Source of the DNA: Brasilonema sennae CENA114
Lineage (GTDB): Bacteria; Cyanobacteriota; Cyanobacteriia; Cyanobacteriales; Nostocaceae
Assembly: GCF_006968745.1 (NCBI RefSeq)
Contig: NZ_CP030118.1
Span: 1,252,654-1,316,653 of the forward strand
DNA: 64,000 nt
Direction: 5' to 3'
Numbering within the stretch: the first letter of the stretch is position 1; each line of letters starts with the position of its first letter. A model generated the notes under the pieces. The model was not told the DNA's origin, did no database searches, and worked only from the letters and a program-made list of their open reading frames with translations. Both the position numbers and the translations under genes were made by a program. Below are positions 37,486-46,919 of the stretch, piece after piece.

Positions 37486-38628
37486 TCACGATTGTACCTT
37501 TGGAATCAATCCTTCAATTCCTTCTACATACCAATCCATTGCTAGTTGTTCCCTATCACTCAACACCTGACCGTTCGGGACTCGCAGCACACCGTTTTGG
37601 TCTTTGACTGGGCCATCAAAAGGATGTGCTGTACCTTTAATAAACTCATCACGCTTCGCCATCACCAATTGTTGAACATCTTGAGGAATTACAGGATTCA
37701 AGGGCGAAATATCCACCATTTCTTGGGCAATTCCATACCAAACTTCTTCAGACTTCCAAGTACCATTGATCACAGCCAAGGCTTGCTCTGTATAAAATTT
37801 ACCCCATTGATTCAGATCTGATGTTAAACAAGCTTTTGCACCAAACCTACTCATATCAGTGTTGTAGCCAAAAGCATAAATACCCTTTTCCTCTGCTAGT
37901 TGAATCGGGGCAGCAGAGTTAGTATCTTGTGTTAGGACGTCTGCACCTAAGTTAACCAAAGCTTGCGCTGCTTCTCTTTCTTTGGCTGGATCATACCAAT
38001 TCTCAACCCAGACTACTCTTACTTTTGCTTTCGGATTCGTCTTGCGCAGTCCTTGCGTAAACGCGCCTATTCCTCGAATCACTTCAGGAATTGGGTATGA
38101 ACCAACAAAACCAATCACATTCGATTTTGTCATTTTACCAGCAATCATGCCAGTTAAGTATCGCGGTTCTTCAAAGCGTCCCAGATAAGTACCGACATTT
38201 GTAACGCGTTTAGGTCCACTACATTGCTCAAAACGAACATTGGGAAAATCTTTTGCTACTTCAAAAGTTGGGTTCATGTAGCCAAAAGAAGTCGCGAAAA
38301 TTAACTTATTACCTTCTAACGCCAATTGACGAAGAACCCTTTGGGCGTTGGCATCTTCACTCACATTTTCCACAAAAGTGGTTTTCACCCTTTGCTGAAG
38401 ATTTGCCTCCATTTCTCTGCGACCTAAATCGTGGGCATAAGTCCACCCAGCTTCACCTATAGGTTCAACGTAGATAAATCCTACCTTAAGAACTTCGTTC
38501 GCCGCCATAGGTGAAGCCCAGACAGGTACTTCACCCTGTGGTTGAGATTTACCGCCTTGGTTACAACCAGCAAATGTAAAGCTAGTTCCTGCTAAAGTGG
38601 CATACTTTATAAACTTACGACGCTCCAT
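37486..38628 (-). CDS. BMP-family (PnrA-like) ABC transporter substrate-binding lipoprotein
   Basis: 380 residues. The N-terminus MERRKFIKYATLAGTSFTFA-GC combines a twin-Arg-like start with a lipobox Cys, indicating export and lipid attachment. The body follows the BMP fold: VGFIYVEPIGEAGWTYAHDL, IFATSFGYMNPTFEVAKDFP, VIGFVGSYPIPEVIRGIGAF, LTQDTNSAAPIQLAEEKGIY and FGYNTDMS. Family members bind purine nucleosides or related ligands. No permease or ATPase gene lies next to it in this window, so the uptake partner must be elsewhere. Confidence 0.92.
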   Translation of the reverse strand: MERRKFIKYATLAGTSFTFAGCNQGGKSQPQGEVPVWASPMAANEVLKVGFIYVEPIGEAGWTYAHDLGRREMEANLQQRVKTTFVENVSEDANAQRVLRQLALEGNKLIFATSFGYMNPTFEVAKDFPNVRFEQCSGPKRVTNVGTYLGRFEEPRYLTGMIAGKMTKSNVIGFVGSYPIPEVIRGIGAFTQGLRKTNPKAKVRVVWVENWYDPAKEREAAQALVNLGADVLTQDTNSAAPIQLAEEKGIYAFGYNTDMSRFGAKACLTSDLNQWGKFYTEQALAVINGTWKSEEVWYGIAQEMVDISPLNPVIPQDVQQLVMAKRDEFIKGTAHPFDGPVKDQNGVLRVPNGQVLSDREQLAMDWYVEGIEGLIPKVQS

Positions 38629-38857
38629 AAATAAAATGTTAAGATATTGCCGCTCCTAGCGTGTCCTATAGTAGCAGAAATTGCCGTAATTACAATCACG
38701 CGTGAACTCGTGTGAATTGCTAATTTCATTGGTTTACTCAGTAGCAAAATTTACATATTCACTGTATATGAATCACGTATTGCTCAATCAACACAAATAT
38801 GTGATTAGTTAGATTGACAATCAACCGTGATTCCCCTGGCTACTCCAGGTGTTGTCT

Positions 38858-40387
38858 ATGAATATATTTGAGCTTTTAGCAGGGGAAGACGATCATCCAG
38901 CCTTGGTTGCACCAGAGGGATCAACACTCACCTATAAGCAACTGCGTGAGAACGTGGTCGAACTGGTATCCCAACTCAACAGTTTTGGTTTGCAACGGGG
39001 CGAACGCATCGCCATTGCCATGTCAAACGGGGTACCTATGGTACTCAGCTTTATTGCGGCGGCTTTATGTGGTACTGCAGCACCACTCAATCCAAAATAC
39101 AAGCAAGAAGAATTTGGCTTTTACTACGAAGATACTCAGGCAAAAGCCTTGATTACGCTGCCTGACGTGCCAGAAGCTGCGATCGCCCAAGGGGCGACTC
39201 CTTCTGGGAGTATCGCCGCTGCTACGCCCGACATGATACACATTCATGCTCAGGTTAGCGAGAACGGCACATTAAGCTTTGAATTAGTGAAAACAGCTTG
39301 CGGGGAAGGGAAATCCTTGGGCAATCAAGAGTTTCCCGACTCCGACGATGTGGCGATGATTCTGCACACCAGCGGTACCACGAGTCGTCCCAAGCGAGTC
39401 CCGATTCGGCATCGTAACTTGATTGCTTCTGCTAATAATATTATCGGTGCATACTCACTTTCGCCAGCTGACACGACACTCTGTTTTATGCCTTTGTTCC
39501 ACATTCACGGGCTGGTGGGGTGTATGCTGGCAACTCTGGCATCTGGCGGAACGCTCGTCATACCCGATGGTTTCAATGCTCTAAGTTTCTGGAAACTGGT
39601 GGAAACTTATAAACCCACTTGGTACTCGGCTGCACCCACCATGCACCAAACAATTCTAGCGCGAGCTAGCCGTAACGAAGCCATTATCAAAGCGAACCGC
39701 TTCCGCTTCATTCGCTCTAGCAGCGCTCCCCTTGCCCCTGTCATTATCGAACAAATGGAAGCAACGCTCAATGCTCCTGTCTTAGAATCTTACAGCATGA
39801 CCGAAGCTGCTCACTTGATGGCGACTAATCCGTTACCGCCTAAAGTACGTAAACCGGGCACGGTTGGCTATGGCTTTGGTGTGGAAGTCGGTATTATGGA
39901 CGAAGATGGCAATTTAGTGCCTCAAGGAAGCTTGGGCGAAGTTGTGGTAAAAGGACCAAATGTAATTGATGGCTACGAGAATAACCCACAAGCTAATGCC
40001 ACTGCTTTTGTGAATGGTTGGTTCCGTACTGGCGATCAGGGGACACTGGATGCTGAGGGGTATCTGCGCCTGACTGGACGGATTAAGGAATTAATTAACC
40101 GAGGCGGTGAAAAAATTTCTCCACTAGAAGTAGATGATATACTGCTGCGTCATCCTGCAGTTGCTGAAGCCCTTGCTTTTGCCGTACCTCATAAATCCTT
40201 GGGAGAAGATATTCACGCGGCTGTCGTCCTTAAGGGTGAAACCAGCGAAAAGGAACTTTTGGCTTACTGTGCAAGCCTATTGGCAGACTTCAAAGTCCCT
40301 AACCAAATTCACATTTTAGATGAACTACCCCGTGGAGCGACAGGGAAGTTGCAACGGCTGAATATGGCGAAGTTGCTCAAGCTATAG
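38858..40387 (+). CDS. AMP-dependent acyl-CoA synthetase (ANL superfamily)
   Basis: I use ATG 38858 (MNIFELLAGEDDHPALVAPE), three codons inside a GTG-initiated frame. Domain signatures: phosphate-binding ILHTSGTTSRPKRVPIRHRN, the adenylate motif ESYSMTEAAH, hinge region GWFRTGDQG / RIKELINRGGEKISP, and the catalytic Lys in LPRGATGKLQR. The layout resembles the Pcs60/AAE3 oxalyl-CoA ligase branch, but substrate cannot be told from sequence. A GC-rich stretch at about 39190-39230 encodes QGATPSGSIAAATP and may be a small in-frame repeat insertion. Confidence 0.88.
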   Translation: MNIFELLAGEDDHPALVAPEGSTLTYKQLRENVVELVSQLNSFGLQRGERIAIAMSNGVPMVLSFIAAALCGTAAPLNPKYKQEEFGFYYEDTQAKALITLPDVPEAAIAQGATPSGSIAAATPDMIHIHAQVSENGTLSFELVKTACGEGKSLGNQEFPDSDDVAMILHTSGTTSRPKRVPIRHRNLIASANNIIGAYSLSPADTTLCFMPLFHIHGLVGCMLATLASGGTLVIPDGFNALSFWKLVETYKPTWYSAAPTMHQTILARASRNEAIIKANRFRFIRSSSAPLAPVIIEQMEATLNAPVLESYSMTEAAHLMATNPLPPKVRKPGTVGYGFGVEVGIMDEDGNLVPQGSLGEVVVKGPNVIDGYENNPQANATAFVNGWFRTGDQGTLDAEGYLRLTGRIKELINRGGEKISPLEVDDILLRHPAVAEALAFAVPHKSLGEDIHAAVVLKGETSEKELLAYCASLLADFKVPNQIHILDELPRGATGKLQRLNMAKLLKL

Positions 40388-40394
40388 CAATCCG

Positions 40395-40625
40395 CGCATC
40401 ATAAGCCCTGCCTTGCCCGCTGCGCGTTCGCTCTTAGCGTGCGCTTGCGCTTACGTGAAATTCTCTCTTTTCTCTTTTCTTGGCGTCCTATGCGCTAAGG
40501 CGCACGCTACGCTAAGGCGACTTGGTGAGTCCAGCCCCCGTCTTGGCGGCTTCCGTCACGTTCGCGTAGCGTCTCCGCAGGAGTTTGGGGGACTGGCGAA
40601 CCCGAAGGGCGGTTCGTTCAAAAAA
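40395..40625. repeat. GC-rich repeat island between the acyl-CoA ligase and panE
   Basis: Contains GCGTGCGCTTGCGCTTACG (inverse of the unit at 58744-58762), CGCACGCTACGC, GGTGAGTCCAGC, and CGCGTAGCGTCTCCGCAGGA (40563-40582), the latter identical to 60843-60862 inside a gene. Open frames here are compositional artefacts. Confidence 0.8.
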
Positions 40626-40672
40626 TAATTTTTACAACTCATTTAGGATTGCTATAGGGGAGTGATAAAAAA

Positions 40673-41653
40673 ATGAAAATCTGTATTGTTGGCGCGGGTG
40701 CTATTGGTGGTTATTTGGGAGCAAAGTTGGCGCTTTCTGGCAATGAGGTGACGCTGATTGTTCGTGGTGCTCATTTAGAAGCAATTCAAAAAAATGGGCT
40801 GAAACTGATGATGCCAGATGGCTCAACTCACGTAGCTACACCAAGTTTGGCAACTAGTGATATGAGTCAAGCCGAACCTCAGGATGTGGTGATTTTGGCT
40901 GTTAAAACTACGAGTGTGGCGGCGATCGCCCCCAATCTCCCCTCTCTCTATAAACCTGAAACAATGGTAGTGACAGCTCAGAATGGCATTCCCTGGTGGT
41001 ACTTTCGCAAGCACGGCGGCGAGTATGAAGGAACTGCGATTCAATCTGTAGATCCAGATGGTACCATTGAAGCTCATATTAATGTTGAGCGCGTGATTGG
41101 TTGTGTTGTTTACCCAGCGACTGAGATAGTTGAACCGGGTGTGATTAAACATATTGAGGGCGATCGCTTCAGTCTGGGTGAAATCGATGCTTCTAAAACC
41201 GAACGGATTCAGTTGTTAGCGCAAGCTTTGAAGTCAGCAGGTTTGAAAGCACCCATACGCACTCAAATCCGCACTGATCTGTGGGTGAAGTTGTGGGGGA
41301 ACGTAGCGTTTAATCCCATTAGCGCCTTGACTGGTGCAACACTCGATCATATTTGCCAATACCCTTTGACTCGCGAACTAGCAAAACAGATGATGAGCGA
41401 AGCACAGGCGATCGCCCAAAAGCTGGGGATTGATTTTGGCATCACCTTGGATCAGCGAATTGACGGTGCCCAAAAAGTTGGTGCTCACAAAACTTCGATG
41501 CTGCAGGATGTTGAAGCGTTTCGTCCAACAGAAGTGGATGCGATCGTTGGTGCTGTCGCAGAACTGGGAAGACTGACGCGAACTCCCACTCCCCATATTG
41601 ATGCTATCTATGCCAGTGTTAAGTTGCTGGAGAAAACCCACATGGGGAACTAG
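40673..41653 (+). CDS. panE: 2-dehydropantoate 2-reductase (ketopantoate reductase) family protein
   Basis: 326 residues. The N-terminal NADPH-binding motif is CIVGAGAIGGYLGAKLAL. The C-terminal helical domain has LWVKLWGNVAFNPISALTGA with the conserved Lys and Asn, and the late KTSMLQDVEAFRPTEVDAIV motif that identifies the family. It supplies pantoate for CoA synthesis. Some paralogues act on other 2-ketoacids, so the precise substrate is inferred. It stands directly downstream of a CoA-ligase but a GC-rich repeat island lies between them. Confidence 0.9.
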   Translation: MKICIVGAGAIGGYLGAKLALSGNEVTLIVRGAHLEAIQKNGLKLMMPDGSTHVATPSLATSDMSQAEPQDVVILAVKTTSVAAIAPNLPSLYKPETMVVTAQNGIPWWYFRKHGGEYEGTAIQSVDPDGTIEAHINVERVIGCVVYPATEIVEPGVIKHIEGDRFSLGEIDASKTERIQLLAQALKSAGLKAPIRTQIRTDLWVKLWGNVAFNPISALTGATLDHICQYPLTRELAKQMMSEAQAIAQKLGIDFGITLDQRIDGAQKVGAHKTSMLQDVEAFRPTEVDAIVGAVAELGRLTRTPTPHIDAIYASVKLLEKTHMGN

Positions 41654-41662
41654 AAAAATATT

Positions 41663-41812
41663 GGGGGTGGATGGCGCACAAGACGACATTTTCAGAAATT
41701 GTTTGACAAGTCTGGCTTTAAGTTAGAAAAAGTGGTTGACATCCAAACCAACCTTTCGGCAATTGAGTTTAGTTTTGCGTCTAAATCTAACGCACAGAAT
41801 ACATGTAATTAG
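41663..41812 (+). pseudogene. C-terminal fragment of an O-methyltransferase-like protein
   Basis: The frame GGGWRTRRHFQKLFDKSGFK then LEKVVDIQTNLSAIEFSFAS, ending at TAG 41812, resembles the last 45-50 residues of SAM-dependent O-methyltransferases (RTxxEF..LL..AGF.L..V.PT.S..S.IE). The rest of the gene is absent and panE ends just upstream. Confidence 0.6.
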
Positions 41813-41859
41813 TGTGCAACAATACTAGGAAGATTAGAACAAAGGAAGATTAGACAGCA

Positions 41860-43065
41860 ATGCGCCGACTTATTTGCATGATGGTTCTGTATTATTTAAT
41901 TCAATCTTATGGATGTTATCCAGGACTTTTCAATCTTCCACTGAGGATCTATCTAAAAGATAACCTTGGACTTTCACCAGCACAGTTGGCAAGCTTCACC
42001 AGTTTTATTTTTCTTCCCTGGTTAGTAAGACCATTTTTCGGAATCATTCAGGATGCAATTCCGCTCTTTGGCTATCAGTTCAAAAGCTATTTTTTTATCT
42101 GCTATGGGCTAGCGCTGATTCTTTTATTAGGATTATGCGGTTTTCAAGTTAATACGATTAACATGCTGGCAGGCGGTCTTATTTTAGTCAATATATGCAT
42201 AGCTTTTAGCGATGTGCTGACAGACAAAATCATGGTCGTTCAAGGCACGATGTTAGGCAAAACAGCTCTCTTACAAGCAGTTCAATGGACTTCTCTGAGT
42301 TTTGGTGTGGCGCTTCTGTATTATATCAGCGGCTGGCTCGCTACAAATTCTAATCTATCCATCGCTTTTGGAGCAACTGCAATTGTGCCGTTGATTGGTT
42401 TAATTGGAACCTTCATATTACTTGGAGATGAAAAAAAGCAGCACACAACTGTTTCAATGAAAAGTAGTTTGAAATCCCTTTTGTTAACACTAAAATCGCA
42501 ACGGTTTCTAGCTATTCTTGGCTTTATTGCTTGTCTTGAATTCACTCTTATTCCGCCTCTGGTAGATTACGTGGTATATTACTATAAAGATACTTTGAAA
42601 TTTGACGCTCAATTTATAGGTCTTTTAGGTACATTTGAAGCTATTGCCAATGGTTTAGGTGCAATCGTTTTTGGGATTTTTGCCGCCAGAATGTCACGAA
42701 AGTTGCTGCTTAATCTTGCAATTGGGTTAACTGCTGTCTCTACCCTCGGTTTGTTGTTTATACAGAATGAGCAAAGTGCTATCCTGGCGAGTATATTTTT
42801 TGGATTTTTTTACATGATATCCATGCTGGGTGTATTAGAACTAGCAGCAAGAGCTTGTCCTGTTGGTGTGGAAGCAACAACCTACGCACTGCTAATGTCC
42901 GTGTATAACCTGGCTAAACAGCCGGGTCCTATCTTGGGTGGTTACTTATATAATCGGGGAATTCCAGTTTCCATCCTTGTCATTGTCAGTGCAGTATTTA
43001 CAATGCTTTGTTGGTTTCTCATTCCTCTACTCAAGTTAAAGCAAAGCAGTGATACGCCCTCTTAA
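41860..43065 (+). CDS. Folate-biopterin transporter (BT1/FBT) family membrane protein
   Basis: 401 residues with about 11-12 hydrophobic segments and few charges between them. It opens with a conserved aromatic region (LIQSYGCYPGLFNLPLRIYL) and contains LPWLVRPFFGIIQDAIPLFG, IAFSDVLTDKIMVVQG and a late ATTYALLMSVYNLAKQPGPI segment typical of the BT1 branch of the MFS. Some cyanobacterial members move folates or related pterins; substrate is inferred from the family. The ATG follows GGAAGATTAGACAGCA. Confidence 0.8.
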   Translation: MRRLICMMVLYYLIQSYGCYPGLFNLPLRIYLKDNLGLSPAQLASFTSFIFLPWLVRPFFGIIQDAIPLFGYQFKSYFFICYGLALILLLGLCGFQVNTINMLAGGLILVNICIAFSDVLTDKIMVVQGTMLGKTALLQAVQWTSLSFGVALLYYISGWLATNSNLSIAFGATAIVPLIGLIGTFILLGDEKKQHTTVSMKSSLKSLLLTLKSQRFLAILGFIACLEFTLIPPLVDYVVYYYKDTLKFDAQFIGLLGTFEAIANGLGAIVFGIFAARMSRKLLLNLAIGLTAVSTLGLLFIQNEQSAILASIFFGFFYMISMLGVLELAARACPVGVEATTYALLMSVYNLAKQPGPILGGYLYNRGIPVSILVIVSAVFTMLCWFLIPLLKLKQSSDTPS

Positions 43066-43109
43066 CTGTAAGCATAAAAAATTAATATTTTTGAAAAAAA
43101 ATAAGATTT

Positions 43110-44075
43110 CTATAATTCAATTGCTTTAGGCAAAATGGACTTTGATAAAATTCCATGAACACCTTTTTGCGGACTGTTGACAACTTGAGTAATGCGAAAA
43201 TTCACGGCTAAACTACACAAAACATAAGCATCTTCCGGTGACAAATTGATGAAGCGTTTTAAAAAGTCAATCATGTTTTTTAAAGCCAGTTCCAAAGCTT
43301 CATCTAATGTTTGACCAAATCCCATAGTTATGATATCTGTAGGTGTTTCGGCAATCGGCGTTGTCAACTGCAAATCTTTACGAACTTTTAACTGAATTGT
43401 GCCGTTCATTGAAGTCTCAATTGCGGTGACATTAACTTCCCCATCTCCTTGAACTGAGTGTCCATCACCGATAGAAAATAAAGCACCAGGAACAAAAATT
43501 GGTAGAAAAATCTTAGTCCCAGCTTGGAGTTCCTGATTATCAATATTACCACCATAATCACCAGGAGGAATTGAGTTTCGGGATGCTTCTGTAGTTGCGA
43601 CACCCAGGATACCAAAAAAGGGTTTGAGAGGAATTTTGATACCACTATCAATTGGAAATTCTGTAATCTGATTTTCTAAATCGAGAGGAACAAATCTTAA
43701 AGCTGGTTGATGAAACTGATGTGGTAATGCTCCCCAACCTGTACGAATCGCATTAAAGCCAACAGGTAAACTGGGTGTGATTGCTTCTAGTTTGACTTCC
43801 AAAACATCTCCAGGTTCGGCACCCTGCACATATATTGGTCCTGTCAACAAATGTGGTCCGGCTGCAACTTTGCGTTCTGGAGGAAGATTTTGGCAAATAT
43901 CCAAAAATGCAGGTGTCACAAACTCTGGTGGTGCTTTGTCGTAAACGTAGTAACCAGTGTATGTTTCTACGTCAACTGTGTCGCCAGAGTCAACAGTGAG
44001 TGCTGGTTCTAGAAGATGAGAGAACCCACCCAGATGCACAGTTTCCCTGGTGGCTTTGAGAATGTGGTGAGGCAT
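43110..44075 (-). CDS. Acetamidase/formamidase family protein
   Basis: 321 residues matching the FmdA/AmdA family, a beta-rich amidohydrolase that releases ammonia from short amides. Seen are GPIYVQGAEPGDVLEVKLEA, the metal-site segments IPPGDYGGNIDNQEL and SIGDGHSVQGDGEVNVTAIE, and a C-terminal SPEDAYVLCSLAVNFRITQV. The acidic and His residues around GDGHSVQGDGE are those expected at the active site. No urea or amide transporter is adjacent. Confidence 0.9.
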   Translation of the reverse strand: MPHHILKATRETVHLGGFSHLLEPALTVDSGDTVDVETYTGYYVYDKAPPEFVTPAFLDICQNLPPERKVAAGPHLLTGPIYVQGAEPGDVLEVKLEAITPSLPVGFNAIRTGWGALPHQFHQPALRFVPLDLENQITEFPIDSGIKIPLKPFFGILGVATTEASRNSIPPGDYGGNIDNQELQAGTKIFLPIFVPGALFSIGDGHSVQGDGEVNVTAIETSMNGTIQLKVRKDLQLTTPIAETPTDIITMGFGQTLDEALELALKNMIDFLKRFINLSPEDAYVLCSLAVNFRITQVVNSPQKGVHGILSKSILPKAIEL

Positions 44076-44108
44076 TGTTTATTATGATATTTTGTTATTT
44101 TTGTGTTT

Positions 44109-44143
44109 TTCTCTCGTTCCTTGTCTCTGGCAAGGAACGAGAA
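44109..44143. repeat. Hairpin repeat CTCGTTCCTT / AAGGAACGAG
   Basis: A 10-bp stem with a GTCTCTGGC loop between the AIM24 and acetamidase genes. A rearranged relative (GCGTTCCTTGGCAGAGAGAA then GGAACGAGAG) is at about 45019-45050. Neither has a T-tract, so they are more likely a small repeat family than terminators. Confidence 0.55.
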
Positions 44144-44217
44144 AAATATTCTAAATTATAAATTGCATAGAGGGAATAACTCAATTTATAATTCCTTTCT
44201 TTTCTACGCTTTCATAA

Positions 44218-44895
44218 TTATTCTGAACTAGAAGTATTTGTCGGACGTGCTGAGATAATTTGACGCAGCAACATCTCTCCCCAATAAGGAACAGGAGCAA
44301 GAAGCACAGTACCAGTTCCCTCAAAAGTATTGACTAAAAACTCACCCGAAGTCATCGAACCCAAAATAGACTTAGTGGCTTTTTCAACTCGATATTTTAG
44401 GGTGTTCGTGCGAGCGATTGCAAAATTACCATCGACAACCAAGCGGTCATTTTGCAAATGTATCTCTTCAACAGGTCCTTGGGCTACCATGACCACTTTT
44501 CCTCTACCTTTGACTTTAGTTTGAAACAAACCTTCGCCACCGATTAAACCAGAAAATAATTTATTTCTCTCAACACTGACTTCTACAGATCCATCACTTG
44601 CCCAGTATGCTCCTTTGTCTAAAATCCATTCAATACCATTTAACTCTATGATGTGAAATCCAGATAAAGAAGGCTCCAAATATAATTCACCCGTTCCTGT
44701 ATAAGTGGGTCGAAAAATATTCTCACCTGTTGCTAGAGATTTAAAAAAGCTACCTGCTGAAGGTGCTTTAGATTCCATATTAATATTGCCACGCATATAG
44801 TACAAAGCACCAGACTCCGTTTTCACGGTTTCGTGTTGTAAAATAACCTTGACTAAGCGCAATCCTTCTTTTGTTATCACCTCAAAAGTTGCCAT
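44218..44895 (-). CDS. AIM24 family protein
   Basis: 225 residues, beta-rich, of the AIM24/TIGR00266 type. Diagnostic segments are GALYYMRGNINMESKAPSAG, TYTGTGELYLEPSLSGFHII, GLIGGEGLFQTKVKGRGKVV and the C-terminal NTFEGTGTVLLAPVPYWGEM. Bacterial members are soluble trimeric beta-prism-like proteins with no settled function; yeast AIM24 is mitochondrial. No partner gene hints at a role here. Confidence 0.88.
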   Translation of the reverse strand: MATFEVITKEGLRLVKVILQHETVKTESGALYYMRGNINMESKAPSAGSFFKSLATGENIFRPTYTGTGELYLEPSLSGFHIIELNGIEWILDKGAYWASDGSVEVSVERNKLFSGLIGGEGLFQTKVKGRGKVVMVAQGPVEEIHLQNDRLVVDGNFAIARTNTLKYRVEKATKSILGSMTSGEFLVNTFEGTGTVLLAPVPYWGEMLLRQIISARPTNTSSSE

Positions 44896-45201
44896 TGCTT
44901 TCCTCTGTTATTACAGAAATACAAATTCATTGTTTGCAAGACTAAGTTTGCTTGTTCCATGTCATTCGCGCTCTCCTCACCTTCCAACAATTATATAGAG
45001 GTAGCAACCCACAGTTATGCGTTCCTTGGCAGAGAGAAGGAACGAGAGAAATAGTTTATTGTAAGCAAACAAAATAAAGTTATCCCGCAAAAATGTAACG
45101 CTTATAGGACTCACACACGAGTTATGAAAGAAGAAGACTGTGAGATTGGCTACCAGACGTCGCAACGGGTGCAAGTACGTTATTTTTGGGTAAGTCCTGG
45201 C

Positions 45202-46023
45202 TTATTTGTTGGCGCTATCACCAACTTCTAAACTTTGACGCGTTGTTTTGCGAGTAAAGGAATTCCAAGCATCCAATTCTAAAGCAGGACGGCTGAGTAA
45301 AAGAGCTCTTATCGCCTCACTCAATCCCTGAACAAGAGTAAAATCTGCCCCAGCAATACTCTGAAGGTACTCGATTTCAACACCACTGAAGTTGGTAGCT
45401 CGCAAATCTGCCCCTTGTAAATCTACATTATTCAGTCGCGCATTCCGTAAGTCAGCTCCTGTCAAATAGGCTAACCGTAAATCCGCACCACTCAGGCGTG
45501 CATTCTGTAAATTTGCTCCAGTGAGATCTGCACCACATAGGTATGCTCCCAACAGATTTGCATTCCTCAAATCAGCATCTCTCAAATTGGCAGTGTTGAG
45601 GTGAGCACCGCTGAGATTGGCACCTGGACCAATTGCTCCACAGCTTTTGTAAGCAAATCCTTCCGGCCAAATTGTGTCTTGGTCATATCGAGCTGCTTGT
45701 AGTTTAGCTCCTTCCAAATTCGCACCGCTAAAATTTGCTTTCTGAACAGATGTGCGGTGCAAAAATGCTCCTTGCAAATTAGCATTGCTCAAATCAGCGC
45801 CCTGCAAGTCAGCCTTACGCAGATCAGCACCACTCAGATCTGCCCCACTCAGATTGGCTCCACTCAGATTGGCTCCAACCAGATTTGTCTGGCGCAGGTT
45901 TGCTCGTTGCAAATCGAGTCCCCTGAGGTCGGACTGATACAAATCTTCATGATTGACAGCCTCTCCTGCTTTGAGGGCTGCTATGTTACTAGATAAGGAA
46001 ATATTGGAGTTTTTTGCAGTCAT
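45202..46023 (-). CDS. Cytoplasmic pentapeptide-repeat protein
   Basis: 273 residues without a signal peptide. From about residue 28 to 215 it is almost only A(D/N)LxX pentapeptides (LRGLDLQRANLRQTNLVGAN and ANLSGADLSGADLRKADLQG), with one break near residues 110-130 (AARYDQDTIWPEGFAYKSCG) that probably caps or kinks the helix. Such proteins form beta-helical rods; some mimic DNA and inhibit gyrase, but nothing here shows that. It is encoded divergently from the pigment genes. Confidence 0.9.
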   Translation of the reverse strand: MTAKNSNISLSSNIAALKAGEAVNHEDLYQSDLRGLDLQRANLRQTNLVGANLSGANLSGADLSGADLRKADLQGADLSNANLQGAFLHRTSVQKANFSGANLEGAKLQAARYDQDTIWPEGFAYKSCGAIGPGANLSGAHLNTANLRDADLRNANLLGAYLCGADLTGANLQNARLSGADLRLAYLTGADLRNARLNNVDLQGADLRATNFSGVEIEYLQSIAGADFTLVQGLSEAIRALLLSRPALELDAWNSFTRKTTRQSLEVGDSANK

Positions 46024-46035
46024 TTTCTTTAAGGA

Positions 46036-46142
46036 GCGCTGAGAACAGTGAACAGTGAACAGGGAACAGTGAACAGTGAACAGTGAACGGGGAACAATTG
46101 ATCACTGGTACTGCGGGTACTTGATAACTGATAACTGATAAA
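46036..46142. repeat. STRR island with a core shared (inverted) with 58635-58663
   Basis: AACAGTG and GATAACT heptamers surround GGTACTGCGGGTACTTGATA (46107-46126), whose reverse complement is in the island at 58635-58663. Confidence 0.8.
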
Positions 46143-46214
46143 AGTGTACAATGTGGAACATAAGATTAATTCTTGTTACATTCCTTTATACTTTTCCTGC
46201 TGTTGAGGTTAGAA

Positions 46215-46805
46215 ATGCGGCTGATTCCACCCATGACTATGATGGACTTTTTTCGTAAGAGTCAAGGCACGTGGTTTACCCAACGCACTGTCCACCATTT
46301 TGACCTGGCGGCGGATCAGTCTGGGGAGTCAAATTTGATTATTCAAGTCGTTGAACCAGAAGATCCAAGAGTGAAAACGATTTGTGAAAATCAAGGAATT
46401 GATCCTGCCAGGGCAATGGGAGGAGGCAGTTTTATGTGGCAGGAAAACCAGGACAATCGCGAACCCAATCCAGATCAAGCGGCGGTGCTCGTTGATGTGC
46501 CAGATGATGAAAGTTTGTTGTCTGGAAAACTGATCCGCGATCGCGGCTACGTGGAAAAAATGCCAGTTACTAGTCGCTACTGGTTTGGTAAAGATGGCAT
46601 TTTGACAATGGACACGGAATATGATATCAACCAGGGACAAGAACGGTGCTGGTTTATTACTGATGACTTTCGTGTGCGTGTTAGTACTGTGCGTGCTATA
46701 AATGGTGTATATATGATGACATATTGTTCAGAACGCCGTTGCGTATCAGAGGCAACCTTAAATCAATTGATTGAACAGAATTTGGCAAGAGCATCAGCAA
46801 GTTAA
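46215..46805 (+). CDS. CpcS/CpeS-type phycobiliprotein lyase
   Basis: Attaches bilins to phycobiliprotein cysteines. I start at the ATG giving MRLIPPMTMMDFFRKSQGTW; the 14 codons upstream are hydrophobic and repeat-derived. The lipocalin-like fold of this family is recognisable from FFRKSQGTWFTQRTVHHFDL, the conserved AMGGGSFMWQE, and TSRYWFGKDGILTMDTEYDI / GQERCWFITDDFRVRVSTVR. Placement right before pebA and pebB suggests a CpeS-like phycoerythrobilin lyase, but subfamily assignment needs a tree. Spacing to pebA is 114 bp. Confidence 0.85.
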   Translation: MRLIPPMTMMDFFRKSQGTWFTQRTVHHFDLAADQSGESNLIIQVVEPEDPRVKTICENQGIDPARAMGGGSFMWQENQDNREPNPDQAAVLVDVPDDESLLSGKLIRDRGYVEKMPVTSRYWFGKDGILTMDTEYDINQGQERCWFITDDFRVRVSTVRAINGVYMMTYCSERRCVSEATLNQLIEQNLARASAS

Positions 46806-46919
46806 GTTTGGCAACTGGAGTATGTCACAAATTATTGCATCCTTGTAAAGAAATGGGACAGAGGTTCTCACAATCCTTTATTGTTGTCGAGAAAGTCTTA
46901 TAAATACGGATTAATATCA

